Source of the DNA: Gibbula magus
Lineage: Eukaryota > Mollusca > Gastropoda > Trochida > Trochidae
DNA length: 64,000 nucleotides
Assembly: GCA_936450465.1 (NCBI GenBank)
Contig: OW388304.1
Location: forward strand, 36,113,593-36,177,592
Reading direction: 5' to 3'
Shown: one piece after another, positions 1-11,999 of the stretch
Layout of the letters: every line of letters begins with the position of its first letter
How positions within the stretch are numbered: position 1 is the stretch's first letter
Position numbers and translations under genes: made by a program
The notes under the pieces: generated by a model
What the model saw: the letters and a program-made list of their open reading frames with translations, nothing else
What the model was told of the DNA's origin: nothing
Databases searched by the model: none

Positions 1-110
1 AAGTGCAAAACGTTTACGGACAATGGACGACAGACAATGCCCGACAGACAGACAACCGCCCATTTCATAAACTGATCTGGCTTTTCATGGCTAATAGGTT
101 AAAAACGTAG
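1..110 (+). mobile_element. 3' end of the same Helitron-like family
   Basis: AAACGTTTACGGACAATGGA, a run of GACAGACAGACAAC, then CTGATCTGGCTTTTCATGGC TAATAGG parallel the right end of the 40028-41068 element. The rest is outside the window. Confidence 0.45.
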
Positions 111-599
111 ATATAAAGACAAGCTATTCACTTTGCACATTTGCATTGATTATCAATGAATGCCCCACACAACAGTTATCCGTTTATCTCATGAGCTATA
201 AGAGACACACGTCAGTAAATCCACGGCTCAACACTCTATGTAGTAGTCTACTTCACAAGCCTAATCAATATCAACTGGTCTCAAGAACACATTGTAAAAC
301 ATACATAGTAAATCAGGAGGCAATCAATACAATCAATAACAACAACAGAAGCCTCGGATCATTAGCCGACCCTCGTCGAACAAGTCCTAGAGGGTCGATG
401 TACGATATTCGAGAGGAGGGGAAAATGTGTGATATGGACCATTTCCATATACGGGGGTATATTAATATTAAAGGGGGTTCATATATTTCATATACAGTAT
501 TTCGTATATCAATTTGTCATAGTGACGTGGCAGGACGTCATGTTTCGTTTATGATATTGGGTTCTATAATATAATATTTCATAATAAGGCAAGACATAG

Positions 600-955
600 A
601 GAATACTAAACGACCTTCCATTAAATGCTATTTTTTATAAAAAAAATTATTAAACGAGTTAATGATTTGGTATAAAACGAGCGAAAGCAAGTTTGATAAC
701 AAATCATTCACGAGTTGAATAAAAATGGTATTAGATGGAAGGCAGTTTTCTGATTATTACTTGCCCAAATTTATCAAGCGAAATTGCTGACAGTGTACTG
801 AAACTTAGTTTTCCGCGAGTCATGTACCATTGTGATGGGGGCACGACCATTGTGACGTCAAAACTGCACGCTTTTTTAACGTCATACTTGCAGCGGTATT
901 ACACTAGTTTAATATTGCAGTATAAATATTACACTGCAGTATCTTACATATTATG
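600..955 (+). repeat. Palindromic repeat element, copy 1
   Basis: The core has inverted arms around ACTAAACGACCTTCCATT and AGATGGAAGGCAGTTTTCTG, enclosing GAGCGAAAGC. Similarity to 26747-27092 continues to the right through CATTGTGACGTCA, GCGGTATTACACTAGTTTAA and CACTGCAGTATCTTACA. The apparent ORF at 735-956 is element sequence read in a non-ATG frame, not a gene. Confidence 0.65.
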
Positions 956-1439
956 AATCACACATTACAGTGTGACCGTTTTTATAAAACATGCAGTGTT
1001 GATAATACTACAGGTCATGTCAGATATAGATGTTAACACAAGGTTCGAATATATAATCTGGGTCAACAGGAAGCTGTGTCAAAGAGGTCAAATATTTTTT
1101 AATGATAATATGTATAATGTAAATCAGTTCAAATTATTTTTCTTTAATTAGCATTCCTACATTTGTGTATACTGATAATCTGACTTCACGATTATGCTTG
1201 ATCACAAACTCACTTAATTATTCATGAACTTTTGATCATTGCCGATTTACTAATAATGTAATTATATCTTTCCTTTATCCTTAAAGAGAATTTTTCGGAG
1301 TATTTTGGGCAACGAAATTTGAGAGGACTTCCCTGTCTACACTTGTGTTATTAATACACAATTATTGACCAATATTCAGTTGAAACATATCATGGGTAAT
1401 ATTCTTTGACTTAATATTCAACTTGACCAATACTAGCGT

Positions 1440-1632
1440 ACATTTAAGAGGTTTAACGTCGCTTTCAAGATTATTTCACTTATATCACTGGGCTAGTATT
1501 ATTGCAGGGAGAAAGCTTGAAACATCAATGTGGCTATTTGAAATACAGTGCACCCAACTTTACTGCAATTAGAACAATTTTCCGTAGCAAGCAAAATTGC
1601 CGATCCCCTGGCGGGATACTTTCCTTGTTGAC
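1440..1632 (-). repeat. SINE copy, internally deleted
   Basis: Reverse copy of the SINE: GGTTTAACGTCGCTTTCAAG, ATTATTGCAGGGAGAAAGC, then a jump to CCCAACTTTACTGC and GATCCCCTGGCGGGA. The middle section is missing. Confidence 0.65.
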
Positions 1633-2092
1633 ACAGCAGAATTATGACAAAACAAACAACTCAAGTACATCATCTACTACACAGTTTGACGGTGGTTAAC
1701 CATCCGTGCAGCTTCAATTGTTTAAATATTGACACATATTTACAGTACATATTCAATGTACTTACCAGGCTATTCGCTCTAACAGACAATTGGAATGCCC
1801 AATCTTTGTGCTACCTAACAATATTTTCTAAAACAATTTAATAATTTATGTCACCGAAAATTAGCTTATGAGCATTTATTAAAGGAAATTTATGTACAGT
1901 CCAGTGTCCGTATTGCAATAATCTGTCACAATTCAAAGTCATGCACAGTTTATCACGTTAGATCATTATACCAGTTATATATGTTACCTCCAATGGTAAT
2001 CACATCAGGGTTTGTATTTTTCATAGCATGCACGGGGAAAACATAATTTTTTCATGATGATTTGAAATATTAAAAAAATCTGTATAACTTGA

Positions 2093-2195
2093 GTTGAACG
2101 CCGCTTTCAAGAGTATTTGACTTATATCACGGCTGCTAGTATTATGGCAGGGAGAAATCCTGCAACGCCATGTGGCTTTGCATTCTGAGAATGGT
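2093..2195 (-). repeat. SINE tail fragment
   Basis: GAACGCCGCTTTCAAGAG through ATTATGGCAGGGAGAAATCC to CATGTGGCTTTGCATTC matches the 3' part of the SINE in reverse orientation. Confidence 0.65.
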
Positions 2196-2605
2196 CTCGC
2201 TTGTACTGTTAAGAGAATTACATGAACACTTGCATAATATTCTCTTACTCAGTAGACTTGACCGAGGCTAGCTCCCATAAAGATAGAATCTCCCTCCCTT
2301 GTACAATTAATACTCCAATCAATTTCATGTTCAATCAAGACATCTCACATATTGATTAGAACAACACAAACTAATTAATTAACTTTAAATGAGGAACCTT
2401 TATGCACTTTGTGTGGCAAGACGTCACGAGAACATAGCCACACCAAATAACAACATCTGCAAATGCAAGATTTATCATCTACACTAGCTGCTGAATAACA
2501 TATATAGTTCAACCATTCTGAATGTCCAGTTTCCGGGAATCACAACTTGGCTGGACTGGCAACTTGCCTGAAAAAGGTAATCACAAACAGTAACGAATCC
2601 AAAAT

Positions 2606-2628
2606 CCCCCCCCCCCCCCCCCCCCCCC
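2606..2628 (+). repeat. Poly-C run
   Basis: About 23 consecutive C; the length is likely uncertain in the assembly. Confidence 0.9.
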
Positions 2629-3492
2629 TGGTTAAAGCCCCCTTTTCATTGTAAGTACCCCCATCCAAAATTCCTAGCTCTGCCGCTGGGGTTAATATGA
2701 ACAGAGTAGAGAAATTGTTTATTTCCTTGGGTTCCTAATTCGAGTTATGCCAACACTGGGAATAATGGATTTCCATTTTTCTAAAACACATTTGAAAAGA
2801 TATCTACCTGCAATATTCATCCCAAAGAATCTGAATGAATCGCTGGTTGTATGTCCAACATTCAGAAATATATCTAATAATCATAATAATATGTCTATGG
2901 GCATGGATCTAACTTTTACCAGAAAAGATGAAAACAGAGAACTTTTCAATACAGTTGAAGGTCATGACATTGTCAAACAACTCCACTAAAATTGTCCAAA
3001 GAAGAAAACACACACATTGCCAAATAAAAAATTGCCCCTAACAGATCAGTGAACAGTGATAATAGTAATATGTCTGCAGGGAGAATTCTGGTAAACAACA
3101 AAAACAAAGGATCCTTTATATGATCAACTTGTTTTCATAATCAATTCTATTTGCTATCCTAAGTTCAGGAGTACTTCAGACAAAATGTTTTAAATTACAA
3201 AGCGGGAAGTAAGACTCGGTCGAATGCCTGCAGTTTTGAATATACCTGGAGTATAAAGAATAGGTATGGATTTCAGGAAGTGCAGTAGAGATCCTTGATC
3301 AGGTATGTGCTTTCATATTCTGAAAGAACTTGACGGTACACATTTCATCGGTTAATCTGATACAACCCTATTTCCCAAAACTACAAGTAAGGGACCCATT
3401 CTCATCAGTACCCCCTTAGTTTTAATTTGAGGTTTCAAGAGTTTTTACTGAGATAGAAACAGGACAAGTATAAAGGGTTTATAAATCCTCAA

Positions 3493-3525
3493 CAAAAAAA
3501 AACAAACAAACAAACAAACAAAAAC
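3493..3525 (+). repeat. (AAAC)n microsatellite
   Basis: A-run followed by about five CAAA units; a second A-rich run at 3587-3610. Confidence 0.85.
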
Positions 3526-3959
3526 CATGTATATTCCATTTCGTGAAGTAAAAGTAATTTAATTAAACTCTCGAACTCTACACACAAAAAAAAAAAAACA
3601 CAAAAAAAAAGTATAAAGGGTCCACCATCATATGTGATTGTATGGGAAAACTGGACAGGTTTATAGGTAATGGTCAAGAGATATATTGACATTGAATTTT
3701 TTGGTAAAACAATGAGTATGTTTTGCATATTTGTTTGACAACATTATTAGAGTAAAACCAGGATCATCTCCCCAAACGTTTCCAAGTGGGATTTCTGGGG
3801 AAAATAGTTGCATTTGTAAGATCCCTGAGAAACATTGTTACATTGTTATTCAACACTTTCAACACAATTAAGTTTAAAACCGACAACAAACATTAGTTTG
3901 TAGCTAAAAAATGCACCCAGCCCACAAACCACCCTTCCCCTACCCAGGTTTTCTGGAAA

Positions 3960-4115
3960 CTACCTGCCAAGCCCATATGTGAGGATGGGTCAGGACCAAA
4001 TGTACAAATTTTGATCTCCGAGGTGCAAGGAACATCCCCACAAAATTTCAGGGTGCAGCACTTCTGGAGGAGAAGTCAAAGTCGAAAATGTGAAAAGTCC
4101 TTAGTCCATCTGACC
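3960..4115 (+). repeat. Fragment related to the Helitron-like internal repeat
   Basis: AAAATTTCAGGGTGCAGCAC, TCTGGAGGAGAAGTC and GAAAATGTGAAAAG resemble AAAATTTCAGCTCTGTGGAG ... CTGGAGAAGAAGTC ... AAAAGCGAAAAG near 40928-40983. Low similarity, no termini. Confidence 0.35.
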
Positions 4116-4697
4116 TTTCAGCCCCGAGAAGCCGACATCTTGAATCGGCCAGAATCTAGCAAATAAGATGTATCCATTCACGGTGAAACACCCTAGCCAA
4201 TTTGCGCGTATTCATTGGGAATTTTTTCAAATCAGCCATTCAAAATCAAGGACCATGTAACAATATTCCTTTAATGCTTCAATGCATAACATGAACACTG
4301 TTTATATTGTCTATATTGAATGAATTTTATTGTATTCATAGGATGTTTTCAATAATCTCCATATTATGCGAGTCAATGAACCCATGACAGGTCCCTGGAT
4401 ATCAATTCAATTCAAAATATCTGTATCCATGGCAACATACCCCTGAAAATGTTTGCCCTTGGCAACAAGCCACTGACCTGATGAGTATTTGATCAGTGAA
4501 GCTGAACAGGCAAGAGCACTCTTAACGTCAATCAAACTTCTAACGCATACCCCGAGGTGTTGTGTGGATGTCGAGGTGTTGTGTGGGTGTCGTAGGGTAA
4601 CAGATCAGTCTATACCCGGATTCGTAAAAAACAACTTCAAAGATTGCAATATACTAAAACCGTTTCACTGAAATCATAATCTCTCGTGACTGATGAC

Positions 4698-5059
4698 TTA
4701 AAGGCGCTGTAGCACATTTTTTCGCTCAAATAAGTCGATGAAATGTATTTGAAAATAAATGTCACCAATAGTAAAACACCCTTCTCTCTTCGGAAAGTCA
4801 AGTTACAAATGAGTGTACATGGTTCCGTAAAGCCATGGCTATCGTTTTTGTCATTCGAAATAATAAAATGTGTTCACAATAAAATGGCCGCCATGCAATT
4901 TTTGCTTTATACGCAACACTGTTATTACCACTACGGATAATTGGTTTGTGTAATAAGATGTTTTTCCCTCTAAAGTAAATATAAATGACATAAACTATCA
5001 TTGTAAATGGGAAATTTGAAAAAATAAAATTTGCAAAAAACGTGCTACAGCGCCTTTAA
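4698..5059 (+). mobile_element. TTAA-flanked MITE, family 1, copy 1
   Basis: TTAAAGGCGCTGTAGCAC at the left and GTGCTACAGCGCCTTTAA at the right are terminal inverted repeats ending in TTAA, the target signature of piggyBac-type transposition. The length is about 362 bp. The interior is shared with the copies at 6920, 27554 (reverse) and 51246, including CTTCGGAAAGTCAAG and the repeated ATAAATGACATAAAC. No transposase; short ORFs inside on both strands are incidental. Confidence 0.8.
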
Positions 5060-5278
5060 ACATTATTGTAGGATGTCAATGTCTATCAAATCCACAGTAA
5101 TACCTCAACTGCCAATTTTAGTAATGATGTTTGAAATAATTCTCTACTACTGGTAAGATTATTTAAACAAAACTTTTAACATCTAATGTTGGAGGTATAA
5201 TGTCATTGTAAATTACATTCATCATAACCCCTTCAGGTAAAGTGAAAGGCAAATTAACCTTTTACTTGTGTTTTCCCA

Positions 5279-5772
5279 GGATATGCATCCATTGTGTTTC
5301 ATAATTTTTTATTCGGCTTCAATATACATGTTCCAACATATACCATATCGGCCGATTTCAGTACAAAAAACTTCACTCAACTTGCATATTCATCTCCAAT
5401 TGCCAAATATATCATAATTACTACTTTCCAATTAAAATTGAGCAACATCAATATACATATGCAGAATCTAAAACTACACATCCCATTTACATGCACAGTA
5501 GTTATATGACCTACTAAACATTATCAACCCAACTTTGTCTTTTTGCCTGTTGTAAATAAGTTTCCACAATTTTGTTTCACTTATTGACTCGCATCAATCA
5601 GGGTACATTTTCCAGTTTTCGATCATTAATCACTACTTTTACCCTTGTGTTGTCACTATACTGAGTCAAATATCATCAAATTATGATTTTCGGCAACTGT
5701 CAGTACTTCTCGATAAAATAACACCATTCATAGCGTTATGTGACCCCAACAATAGAGTTGATGCACCTTTAA
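5279..5772 (+). mobile_element. TTAA-flanked MITE, family 2, copy 1
   Basis: TGCATCCATTGTGTTTCATA at the left and GAGTTGATGCACCTTTAA at the right. The interior (CATTTACATGCACAGTAGTT, CACTATACTGAGTC) is shared with the copies at 17020, 23237 and 23962. The left end is eroded. Confidence 0.7.
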
Positions 5773-5793
5773 CACTCATAGTTCCTGTAGCAC

Positions 5794-5905
5794 CAGGGGT
5801 GGATACAGCTTTTTTTGACAAAAGGGAGAGTGAACCATTGTTTTGACTATGGTTTCAGTGGTCATTTTTATAAATTTCACATCCCCCCCTCCATATCCAC
5901 CCCTG
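5794..5905. mobile_element. Very short hAT-type MITE
   Basis: CAGGGGTGGATA at 5794 and TATCCACCCCTG ending 5905 are perfect 12-bp terminal inverted repeats with the CAG/CTG ends usual for hAT elements. About 112 bp. No exact 8-bp target duplication is visible. Confidence 0.5.
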
Positions 5906-6042
5906 AACACAGAATGATGTTGCACTTATTTATTCAGCATTATTAAACAGTTAAACTAGAAACAACCAAAAGTTAACAGTGTTTCTTAGCCGTAAGATCA
6001 ATCTAATATACACACTCTGACTATATAAGCCTACTTGAATTT

Positions 6043-6335
6043 TGGGGCAGATACCGCAGTGGTTAGCGCGTTCGGCTTTGGATCAAGAGGTCCGGGGTTC
6101 AACTTTGTCTTCAGTAGAGAACTGTTCTACACACAGTAAGGTGTGGGTGCAATGTTAAACTGAATTTCAGTGCAGTACAACCCATGGTTCGTTAGTTCAA
6201 GCTGATGCACGCAGGTTTCACCGCAATGCATAGCCACATGGTGTTGCGGGCTTTCTCCCTGCCATAATACTAGCAGCTGTGATATAAGTGAAATACTCTT
6301 GAAAGCGGCGTTAAATCCCAACTCACTCACTCACT
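6043..6335 (+). repeat. tRNA-derived SINE, full-length copy in + orientation
   Basis: It begins with a tRNA-like head (GGCAGATACCGCAGTGGTTA ... GGTCCGGGGTTCAA) carrying A-box (TACCGCAGTGG) and B-box (GGGGTTCAACT) like sequences of a pol III promoter. A body follows (ACCCATGGTTCGTTAGTTCA; GGCTTTCTCCCTGCCATAAT; CTTGAAAGCGGCGTTAAA), ending in (ACTC)n. At least six other partial or reverse copies occur in the window. Confidence 0.8.
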
Positions 6336-6919
6336 TGCCTGAATAAGTCACATACACAAATATTGACAACTTACTGTATTATATACATTGACTGTACAAG
6401 CCTGAATAAGTCACATAGACAAATATTGACAACTTACTATATTATACACACTAACTTTACTTGCCTGATGAAATCACATACACAAATATTGAGTTAAGTT
6501 ATTAAAACTTGCACATGTTGATCATTATATAGTTATTTAACTTTATATCTAGTGCCAAGTTTACATGATTGTGATAATGTTCATTAATAAAAAGCAATAT
6601 CTTTTCAAAGGTTAAAAACATTTAAAAGTTTAAATATATTATTTTAATATTAAAGAAATGAAAGCAAATTTCTTAAAACATGTGTTGTTATTTCATTTTC
6701 AAAGGTTAAAAAACATTTAAAACTTCGAATTTATAAGTATTTTTCTAAAGAAATAATAGCAAATTCCTAAAATCTTGTGTTGTTATTTCATTTAGTAAAT
6801 AACATTTGTCCAGCACATGTTTCAAACATTCCAAGTTGAGAAAGAGTTTCCACATTGTATAGAAAATTAGGTCACCTATATTAGACCACAACTGAGTGAG
6901 ACTATTATTGAAGTATATA

Positions 6920-7280
6920 TTAAAAGGGCAGTAGCACGTTATTTCGCTCAAATAAGTCGATGAAATGTATTTGAAAAATAATGTCACCAACAGTAAAACA
7001 TCCTTCGCTCTTCGGAAAACCAAGTTATAAATGAGTGTACATGGTTCTGTAAAGCCATGGGAATCGCTTTTTGTCATTCAAAATAATAAAATGTGTTCAC
7101 AATAAAATGGTCGCCATGCAATTTTTGCTTTATACACAACACCGGTATTACCACTATGGATAATTGGTTGTGTAATAAGATGTTGTACACTCTAAAGTAA
7201 ATATAAATGACATAAACCATTATTCTAAATGGGAAATTTAAAAAATAAAATTTGCAAAAAACGTGCAACTACCCCTTTAA
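6920..7280 (+). mobile_element. TTAA-flanked MITE, family 1, copy 2
   Basis: The termini are TTAAAAGGGCAGTAGCACG and CGTGCAACTACCCCTTTAA. It has the same interior as copy 1 in the same orientation, with scattered substitutions, and is about 361 bp. Confidence 0.8.
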
Positions 7281-7330
7281 GGTATATGAACATGCCCGAA
7301 GTTCCACCTTCCACCTGTTTAGGCTGACTA

Positions 7331-7590
7331 AGAGGTGAGGTGAGATAATTTGTGGTTTAACATCGCTATCAAGAGTATTTCACTTATATCATCGCTGCAA
7401 GTATTATTACAGGGAGAAAGCCTGCAACATCATGGCAATGCATTGCGGTGAAACCTGCGAGCAACAGCTTGAACTAGCTAACCATGGGTGGTACTACGCT
7501 GAAATTCAGTGATGCATTGCACCCAAACCTTACTGCGTGTACAACAGTTCTCTACAGTGAACACAAATGCCGAGCCCCTGATGGGATTGG
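7331..7590 (-). repeat. SINE copy, reverse
   Basis: GGTTTAACATCGCTATCAAG, GGTGAAACCTGCGAGCAACA, AACCATGGGTGGTACTACGC and GCCGAGCCCCTGATGGGATT follow the SINE body in order. The tRNA head is truncated at the B-box end. It follows 50 bases after a family 1 MITE. Confidence 0.75.
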
Positions 7591-8014
7591 TTTACTGACA
7601 TTACAGACGTGAGATACTGGAAATGTCACTCTCATTGACAGGGATATATCTGAATGAAATGCATTGTTATGCATAGAGTATGTTGATAAAAATATAAGAA
7701 CATTGCCAAATTTCTATATCATTGAAAATTATATGCATAATTCGCTAAGAGAAAGGCAATGTTTCTTTGATAATAAAAAATAATTGAAAGATATACACAT
7801 AATTTGTTGTTCAAACTTTTTGTATTTTGGGATCTTCATCATTACAATTCATTGGATTCAGTTGGATTCATAACAAGGTATATATAGTCAGCTAATCGAG
7901 GGAAAGATGTTTTTTAAACCAAATAACATCAGCTTGTTATATGAAAATTATTTATCATGTCACATTAATCTAAAGATTCTTCTAGTATTGATATCATTCA
8001 TATATATATATATT

Positions 8015-8085
8015 GCTGGAACTAGCAAACCATGGGTGGTACTGTGCTGAAATTCTGTGAAGCATTGCACCCAAACCTTACTTGA
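8015..8085 (-). repeat. SINE body fragment inside an AT-microsatellite
   Basis: GCTGGAACTAGCAAACCATG through ATTGCACCCAAACCTTACTT matches about 65 bases of the SINE body, bounded on both sides by short TATATA runs. Confidence 0.6.
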
Positions 8086-8467
8086 TTGCCACGAATATAT
8101 ACATATATATTGAGATAGGTATGAAGTATCAAACGTGGAGAAGTGTATAAGTAAATTTAAATATTACACAAGCTTCATCAGGGAATAATTGTTTGAAGCA
8201 TAGCGTAAGTCTTATAGTCTATGTACAAATGGTCTGCCTTGGCAACACAGGTTGCTAATAACGTCAAAGCAATCAACAAACGTCTTTGATTGATATAATC
8301 TGATTGGTCTTAATTGGCCGTGATAGGATTAGGGATTATGGTGTTAACTGCTGTTTAATAAGGGGGATTACCTTTTTTATCCTTGAAAAACGTAAAGCAT
8401 GTGTCAAACACTGACACAATTACATGAGGAGTCCTGGAGATGAACAAACAGAAAACATCACATCAAG

Positions 8468-8692
8468 ACGTAATATTTTTCGTAACACGAAAATGCTTCA
8501 CAACATTGATCCTAGAAAACAAACAGGTGAGAAGACGAGGAAATCGTTTAGCAATAAAACAGAGACAATGAATAAAATACACAAGGAGTTCTGCAATAAA
8601 ATGGTCGTAAAAATAGAACACATTAACTCATAACATTTCTCATAACACTAAAATGCTTCATGAAAGTGTCCCTAGAAAACAAACAGGACTGG
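8468..8692. repeat. Two-unit local duplication, ~162-bp period
   Basis: AACACGAAAATGCTTCACAA ... CCTAGAAAACAAACAGG (8480-8526) recurs as AACACTAAAATGCTTCATGA ... CCCTAGAAAACAAACAGG near 8644-8687. The 69-codon ORF at 8424-8633 spans the first unit; not recognised as a gene. Confidence 0.5.
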
Positions 8693-9261
8693 ACACTCTG
8701 TGAAGTGTAAACACGTGAACAATGAACGTCTATGTAAACAATCCCACACCTATGTCACATAGTAAGAGAATAGTTAACTATATTTCCACTCCACTGAATA
8801 ACGGAACAGCGCTCAGGGGACCAATAATGACGGTTTCTTTGTCGTTGCCACCTGTTAAGAGGCCAATATAATAACCGATCCTTAGTTTCGAGTGGTATGT
8901 GAAAGGAAATCCTGGAGTTGTGGAGAAATTTCACACTTCTCACTCTCCAGCTGGGTTGGGAGGAGACTGGGGAAATCTGTTGGTTTGTAGATTAGTTTGT
9001 GGTTAAAAATGTCCTTTTAAAATGAGAATGTTATTTCTTTTTCTTGGATATACATGACTGGTAAAGGAAAAAAATCCTAAAACCGACTTTGTGGAAAATG
9101 ACTGTTTTAAAAATTACAATTGTTAAATCAAAAATAATATATCAAAATTTATTTTTATTTTTTTGTCTATTGGTAATACATTGTAAATGGAAACGCCATA
9201 GATCGTGTATGTCCTAAGAATTAATAAATTTTATCCGAGAATTTTTCCTCTTACAACAAGA

Positions 9262-9560
9262 GCCTTAGATTAAACTATTCTAGTCTCCTAGTTTACAAGA
9301 GACTCCTTATCTACAAGAGACTCATAGTCTACAATAGACTCAGTCTGCAAGAGACTCACAGTCTACATGACACTCCTTATCTTCAAGAGACTCATAGATT
9401 ACAAGAGACTCATAATCTACAAGAGACTCTTCGTCTACATGACGCTCCTTATCTTCAAGAGACTCCTAGTCTACAAGAGACTCATAGTCTGTAAAAGACT
9501 CACAGTCTAAAACAGACTCATAGTCTAAAACAGACTCACAGTCTACAAGAGAGTGAATGA
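9262..9560. repeat. 18-bp minisatellite
   Basis: Repeats of AGTCTACAAGAGACTCAT with variants (TATCTTCAAGAGACTCC, AGTCTAAAACAGACTCA), about 15 units. Confidence 0.75.
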
Positions 9561-10391
9561 GAGTCTACGATGATCAACTAGCCAGTCCCGTTATTCTCGA
9601 AGTAAGTGGTCAGTGTTGACCGAGGCCAGGATCTGTTGATACAGTGACCACTGCGTGTTGACCATGTACATGTCTTTACTCAATGCTTACCACATGTGCC
9701 AATTTCAACAATATACTTTTAAGTTCTTATATACATATCTGAAACATGACCCAAAATAAACAACGTACAAATGAAAGGCATTGTCTCCTTCCAATCCTCT
9801 ATGGCTCTGTGCATGACAATAAGTTCAAAATGATTTTTTGGCTTTTGGTTGTTTTCATTGAATCACTGTGTATCCACATTATTACAGTTATCTTTGCTTA
9901 GAACCTTAGAAACAATTTCTTGTGTATTTAGAAACTAGGGCTGGGAAGGATAGATTTATTCTACCCCAGTACCCCACCCTCTATAACCCTACATTACGTT
10001 TTAACTGCAGTTTCTAAGGTCATTTACAAAATGTTCACATGAAATGGGGGGGTGCACACCTGAATGCACCCCCTCTCTGTACCTGCCTCTGTACCCGTCC
10101 TGGGTATCTGGGTTACTCTCTACAGCCCATGCAGAAACATGTACAATCCTTGTTTGTTTCACCTTATACATCTCGGCTTTTTTGTCAGATTTTTACAATA
10201 AATAATTGTGTTTTCGGTAACATACGAGACTGCTCATTTTAACAATCGTATGCTGTGTTATTATAATATTTTTTATATCAAATGTGTCATTTTTGTTTAA
10301 TCAAGCATATCAACTTGTTATTCCCTAAAGGAAGGGTTCTATCAGGGTATTTTTTGTTGAAACATAGTCTGAAGGGACAGACATTGTTAAC

Positions 10392-10849
10392 TAAGGCGGT
10401 TCAATATTATTGCAATACCAATATATTGCAATACAGAGTTGTTCAATGCATGTATTGGAATACGATTTTCATATCGCAATGTATTGCACCAACAAATATT
10501 AAGGCAAATTTATTCATTTATCTTGTAAAAGGCACATTTACTGACTTAACTTGTATTAAGAAAATTATTGTGAAGTGCTAGAATGTGTGTTGGACTGTAT
10601 TACAAATGATCGTTTTAAAGATCTGAAAGTCATTTTATCAAATGTCATGTTTAAACTGCAAAAAGAAGTCTAAAAGTTGACTGTGGAGTTCATTTAGCAT
10701 GTTGCAATATCATTGGCACTAGTTAAAATGGTTTCTAGAGAAATATCTCATTGTCAGAGGATCTTGCAATATATTGTGGTACGTATTGCAATACATTACA
10801 GTTCAGCAATACGTATCGCAATACGAAAATTAAGGCAATACACAGCCCT
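10392..10849. mobile_element. hAT-like MITE with intact target duplication
   Basis: Flanked on both sides by ATTGTTAAC (10383-10391 and 10850-10858), consistent with an 8-bp target-site duplication plus one chance base. The ends (AAGGCGGTTC... versus reverse complement AGGGCTGTGTATTG) are weakly inverted. Both ends are rich in GCAATAC/GTATTGC sub-repeats. About 458 bp, no coding capacity. The ORF at 10282-10581 overlaps it by chance. Confidence 0.62.
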
Positions 10850-11115
10850 ATTGTTAACACATGTTGTTAATACATGATTATAACACAATTCAGTTAAAAC
10901 ATATTACTGAGAGTAATGTTTTCAAGACCAACTCTGCCATCAAGCAAACGTTTTATACTTCAGGAGCCTTCCTTAAAACTTTTCAACATAAACTTAAAAT
11001 TATGAAAACCTTGAAATTAAGTTATATCATGGCTGTGTTATCAGTAATAGTACTAGCTGAACAACTTCTGTGAAGAAAATCAAGATTGGTGGATAGAGAC
11101 ATTTCATTAATTTAC

Positions 11116-11160
11116 ACCACCTGATGAAGGAGTAAGTATATACTCCGTAACGGTGTGTAT
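11116..11160 (+). ncRNA. Hammerhead-ribozyme-like motif, copy 1
   Basis: CCTGATGAAGGAGTAAGTAT ACTCCGTAAC matches the pattern CUGAUGA, stem II (GGAG/CTCC), GAAAC with one change (GTAAC). ACACC before and GGTGT after could form stem I. It is followed by TTCACAATAAAGAAGTTGT, shared with the next copy. Known Penelope-like retroelements and retrozymes carry minimal type I hammerheads of this form; this copy is probably inactive. Confidence 0.35.
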
Positions 11161-11999
11161 GTTCACAATAAAGAAGTTGTTATAAGATAAGATAATATTT
11201 ATTGTCCCAAAAGGGAAATTTTTTTTGTATAATTACAATTCTCCAGTATACAAAACATACAAATATCATTCAAAACAATACATATTAACACAGTTTACAG
11301 AGACTAGAATATGCTACATGAAAGTGTTTATCCTGCAACATTGCACTTATCAGAATTTATTTCTCTAATGCTGCAAGGAATGAATGATTGGCGAAACCTG
11401 TTTGTTCTAAAAGTCGGCATTCGCAGTCTACGTCCAGAAGGTAGTATTGAATATTCAAAAAAAAGAGGAAGCGTAGAATTACCTAAAATTTTGTTTGCTT
11501 TATTTTATAACTGCTTATAACAACTGCCGATAGTTTCAATAGGAAGCCCAATGATTTTAGAAGCCATATTAACGATTTTTGTCAATTTGTTTTTGGTTTT
11601 GAACAGACAGGTTTACCAACTTAAAAAGTTAAACGTTCTGACATTTTGAATGAAGGTTCTGTAAAATTACATCATGAAGGTTGGTCAATTTTGAAGTGTT
11701 TTAGTTTCCACAAATCATGATCATGATTTTCTTATGTCTTTTTCTAAATGCTGTGCAAAGATTTAAACTTCTTTGATCCAATCATAGACTAAACTTTAAA
11801 TTAGATAACTATCCTAGAAATATAGTTATTGATCTTAAAAAAATGCAAACTATATTACAGTTGAAAAAATAATTCTACACAAAACAATGTATATCCTCCC
11901 TTAAAGTTCCCTTCCCTAGTCTGTGACATTCAAGTCATTGATTGCCGTCCCGTGATATTTGATAGCTCAGTTGCAAGCCTAACCTTTCATGCTGTTCAT

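Noticed and set aside
146..574. 142-codon plus ORF near the window start
   Set aside because: It starts at a non-ATG codon and has no motif, splice context or protein-like composition bias.
735..956. 73-codon plus ORF
   Set aside because: Lies inside the palindromic repeat element shared with 26747-27092; non-ATG start.
6043..6105. Possible tRNA gene
   Set aside because: A and B boxes are present, but it is the head of a repeated ~295-bp SINE and does not form a convincing cloverleaf acceptor stem.
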